Shown here: piece by piece, positions 5,856-7,677 of the stretch
Layout: every line of letters starts with the position of its first letter
Position numbering within the stretch: the first letter of the stretch is position 1
Assembly: GCA_003486785.1 (NCBI GenBank)
Contig: DNFZ01000211.1
Location: forward strand, 11,643-19,319
Reading direction: 5' to 3'
Length of the DNA: 7,677 nt
Source: Clostridiales bacterium
GTDB taxonomy: Bacteria; Bacillota; Clostridia; Christensenellales; CAG-138
Notes under the pieces: model-generated
Told to the model about the DNA's origin: nothing
Database searches by the model: none
The model's input: the letters and a program-made list of their open reading frames with translations, nothing else
Program-made: the position numbers and the translations under genes

Positions 5856-5883
5856 ATGCGGCTTAAGGAACCCTGACAGACTG

Positions 5884-5912
5884 TTGTCAAGATTCACGCA
5901 TTAGTATAGTAT
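5884..5912 (+). promoter_or_regulatory. Promoter of the helix-hairpin-helix protein gene
   Basis: TTGTCA at 5884-5889 is followed, at 17 bases spacing, by TAGTAT at 5907-5912 in an A/T-rich run that also offers TATAGT and TATATT. The expected leader is about 43 bases and contains AAAGG at 5949-5953, eight bases before the ATG. Confidence 0.6.
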
Positions 5913-5961
5913 ATTGTATGGATGGCTGCTCTTTGCATAAACGAAAAGAAAGGTTTTTGTT

Positions 5962-6582
5962 ATGCGTTATACACTCCCGCTGGAGCGGATCACTCTTTCC
6001 GATTATCAGCAGTTGCTCCTCAAACAAAACCTGCTCCCCGGGCGGCGCATCTTGCTAGAGCAGCTTGAAGCCCGCTTTGCCATGCTTTGCGATCAGGGAT
6101 TGACGACCGTCGCCCAGCTTGCTGCCGCTCTCTCGTCGCCAAACAAGCTCTCCTCCCTTGCCGCTGCGACGGGAATCCCGGAGGAATACTTGACCATCCT
6201 GCGGCGCGAGCTCGGCAGTCTTTCGCAAAAGCCGGTGCCGTTGTCCGATTTTCCGGCTTGCTCTCCCGCGCAGATTCGTTCCCTTGCGGAAGAAAGTATT
6301 CGCACCTCAAAAGAGTATTGGGAACGCGGCGGCGCGACGCAGGACGAGCTGTTTTCGCTTTGCGACCTTGTACGCATCAACGGCGTGGGCGCGGTTGCCG
6401 CGCGGGCGTTTTACGAGGCGGGATATTCTTCCGTCGCTGCCGTTGCAAACGCAGCCGCAGCCGGCATGCTCAAGCGTGTCAGCGCGGTCAATGCCGAAAA
6501 AAGCTATTATAAGGCGAAACTCGGCGAAAAGGACATGCAGTTTTGCATCGACTACGCAAAACTACTTGTAGCATACAGCTGA
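5962..6582 (+). CDS. Helix-hairpin-helix protein, DUF4332-like
   Basis: A 206-residue cytoplasmic protein with no membrane segment. The C-terminal half (about residues 135-200) reads DLVRINGVGAVAARAFYEAG followed by YSSVAAVANA, a helix-hairpin-helix pattern like DUF4332, where the GVG turn contacts the DNA backbone in known members of the fold. The N-terminal half (about 33-84, with CDQGLTTVAQLAAAL and TGIPEEYLTILRREL) follows the same helical plan but lacks the glycine hairpin, so the protein may be an old duplication. A link segment with VPLSDFP and a charged helix joins them. Nucleic-acid binding is inferred from the fold, not shown. The start is supported by AAAGG eight bases upstream. 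It is flanked by its own promoter and terminator. The precise family name is less certain than the fold. Confidence 0.75.
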   Translation: MRYTLPLERITLSDYQQLLLKQNLLPGRRILLEQLEARFAMLCDQGLTTVAQLAAALSSPNKLSSLAAATGIPEEYLTILRRELGSLSQKPVPLSDFPACSPAQIRSLAEESIRTSKEYWERGGATQDELFSLCDLVRINGVGAVAARAFYEAGYSSVAAVANAAAAGMLKRVSAVNAEKSYYKAKLGEKDMQFCIDYAKLLVAYS

Positions 6583-6606
6583 ACCTGCTGTCGCAGTTTG
6601 CGTTTT

Positions 6607-6628
6607 GAGGCCTTCGGGTCTCTTTTTT
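6607..6628 (+). terminator. Intrinsic terminator with UUCG tetraloop
   Basis: GAGGCC-TTCG-GGTCTC (6607-6622, one G-T wobble) is followed by six T at 6623-6628. It lies 25 bases after the stop of the helix-hairpin-helix gene. The loop is the very stable C(UUCG)G type. Confidence 0.85.
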
Positions 6629-6629
6629 C

Positions 6630-6658
6630 TTGCGTCACAATCCATTCTGTGTTATAAA
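6630..6658 (+). promoter_or_regulatory. Promoter of the efflux transporter gene
   Basis: TTGCGT at 6630-6635, a 17-base spacer and TATAAA at 6653-6658 preceded by TGT (extended -10). The -35 starts one base after the T run of the upstream terminator. Transcription would start near 6665 and give a leader of about 44 bases that contains the GC hairpin at 6678-6695. Confidence 0.65.
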
Positions 6659-6677
6659 TCACTTCAAACGCCATATT

Positions 6678-6695
6678 CCGCGCGGTTTCGCGCGG
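6678..6695 (+). promoter_or_regulatory. GC-rich hairpin in the leader of the efflux transporter
   Basis: CCGCGCG-GTTT-CGCGCGG is a perfect 7-base-pair all-GC inverted repeat. It ends five bases before the GGAGG ribosome binding site (6701-6705). In RNA it would be a very stable stem next to the translation start; in DNA it would lie about 20 bases after the -10, a typical operator place. There is no T run, so it is not a terminator. Confidence 0.5.
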
Positions 6696-6708
6696 CACAC
6701 GGAGGATC

Positions 6709-7635
6709 ATGAAAAAAGGCTTGCTCTTAGGGCTGTTGGCATCGTTCTTTTTCGCGTTTACGTTTCTGCTCAACCGCAGCATGCACCTCTCCGGCGGCAG
6801 CTGGATCTGGAGCGCGAGCCTGCGTTATTTCTTCACGTTCCCCATCTTTGCGCTCATGGTCTGGCGCACGTCGGGCTTTTCGCGCGTCCATGCCGACATC
6901 CGCCGCGCACCACTGCGTTGGCTGCTCTGGAGCACCGTCGGTTTTGGCTTGTTTTATGCACCGATCTCCTTTGCGGGCGATCATGGCGAGAGCTGGCTCA
7001 TCGCCGCGAGCTGGCAGGTCACCATCGTGATGGGGCTCTTGCTCTCCCCGCTGTTTCAAAAGAAGATCGCGGTCAAAAACCTCGGCGCGGCGGCGGTCAT
7101 CCTCGTGGGCGTGTTCCTGCTGCAACTTGGTAATATCGTCTCCTTCCGGCTCACATCCATCGCACAGACGCTGCTTCCGATTCTCGTCGCCGCGATTGCA
7201 TACCCGCTGGGCAATCGCAAGATGATGGCGCTCTGCCCGCCGGAGCTAACGACCATCGAGCGCGTCTACGGCATGACGCTGATGAGCCTGCCGTTTTGGG
7301 TGCTGCTAGCGCTCTACGGCCTGTTCACGCGCGGGTTGCCCTCTGCTTCTCAATTGGTGCAGTCGCTCGGCGTCGCGGTGCTCTCCGGCGTGATTGCGAC
7401 GCTTCTATTCTTTCGCGCGACGGATCTGGTCAAGCGCAGCCAGCGTCAGCTTGCGGTGGTGGAGTCCACGCAGTCGTTTGAGGTGCTCTTTACACTGCTT
7501 GGCGGCGTGCTGCTTCTGCGCGACGCGCCGCCGGACAGATTCGGCTGGGTGGGCGTGGGGCTGATCGTCGTTGGGATGGTGCTCAGCAGTATAGCGTCGC
7601 TGCCGAAACCAAACGCAAGGAATGATGAAATCTAG
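6709..7635 (+). CDS. Multidrug resistance efflux transporter family protein (DMT superfamily)
   Basis: A 308-residue integral membrane protein with about ten hydrophobic helices in two five-helix halves, the plan of the drug/metabolite transporter superfamily. It resembles the Firmicute multidrug resistance efflux (EmrE-like, PF13536) family. Typical stretches are the opening MKKGLLLGLLASFFFAFTF, LNRSMHLSGGSWIWSASLRY at residues 21-40, GESWLIAASWQVTIVMGLLL at 93-112, and AVVESTQSFEVLFTLLGG at 249-266, followed by two last helices. Acidic residues E94 and E252 lie at membrane edges or within helices and might couple protons, but that is inference. The start has GGAGG only three bases before the ATG, closer than usual; no other in-frame start fits the family opening. 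The substrate is unknown; the family name does not prove drug export. No terminator is visible in the 42 bases after the stop. Confidence 0.87.
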   Translation: MKKGLLLGLLASFFFAFTFLLNRSMHLSGGSWIWSASLRYFFTFPIFALMVWRTSGFSRVHADIRRAPLRWLLWSTVGFGLFYAPISFAGDHGESWLIAASWQVTIVMGLLLSPLFQKKIAVKNLGAAAVILVGVFLLQLGNIVSFRLTSIAQTLLPILVAAIAYPLGNRKMMALCPPELTTIERVYGMTLMSLPFWVLLALYGLFTRGLPSASQLVQSLGVAVLSGVIATLLFFRATDLVKRSQRQLAVVESTQSFEVLFTLLGGVLLLRDAPPDRFGWVGVGLIVVGMVLSSIASLPKPNARNDEI

Positions 7636-7677
7636 AGTGTGTTTCTAAAATGCGGTGCGTGCAGGCCGAGTGGATTT

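Noticed and set aside
6552..6782. Minus-strand 76-codon open frame between the helix-hairpin-helix and efflux genes
   Set aside because: It overlaps both genes, the terminator and the promoter, and shows no family features or start signal.

Overview
The window looks like chromosomal DNA from a Gram-positive Firmicute of the Clostridia type with a base composition somewhat above half G+C. The clues are a flotillin of the FloA (Bacillus YqfA) type paired with an NfeD protein, a split pair of short CHR-domain transporters, a DUF4256 protein, purine-rich AGGAGG-type ribosome binding sites and sigma-A-like promoters, several with an extended -10 (TGn). I cannot name a genus. There are no rRNA or tRNA genes, insertion sequences, CRISPR arrays or phage genes.

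Left part (91-4825, minus strand): six genes read leftward, apparently as one operon from an extended -10 promoter near 4861. In order they encode a short NfeD protein (membrane plus OB-fold, no protease domain), the flotillin FloA, a membrane-anchored protein of unknown function with a low-complexity middle, a PIG-V-like GT-C glycosyltransferase with about a dozen membrane segments, and two CHR proteins whose frames overlap by 4 bases. The gaps are 89, 2, 7 and 45 bases and then the 4-base overlap. NfeD and FloA are a known partnership in membrane microdomains. The close spacing suggests the unknown protein and the glycosyltransferase are made with them. The CHR pair may be a read-through addition or a separate unit. 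A consensus-like promoter at 13-40 points out of the left edge toward a gene outside the window.

Middle (4826-5246): a divergent intergenic region of about 420 bases holding the leftward operon promoter, a rightward promoter for the DUF4256 gene, and a small palindrome beside each promoter. I see no credible gene in it.

Right part (5247-7635, plus strand): three single genes read rightward: a DUF4256 protein, a protein with a helix-hairpin-helix/DUF4332-like C-terminal half, and a ten-helix drug/metabolite-type transporter of the multidrug resistance efflux family. The second and third have clear promoters. Intrinsic terminators follow the first and second. The transporter has a perfect GC hairpin in its leader just ahead of the ribosome binding site. 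These genes do not form an obvious pathway together.

No plainly new system stands out. The best lead is the flotillin/NfeD operon that also carries an uncharacterised anchored protein and a lipid-dependent glycosyltransferase homologue. The RNA structures in leaders and intergenic gaps are secondary leads.
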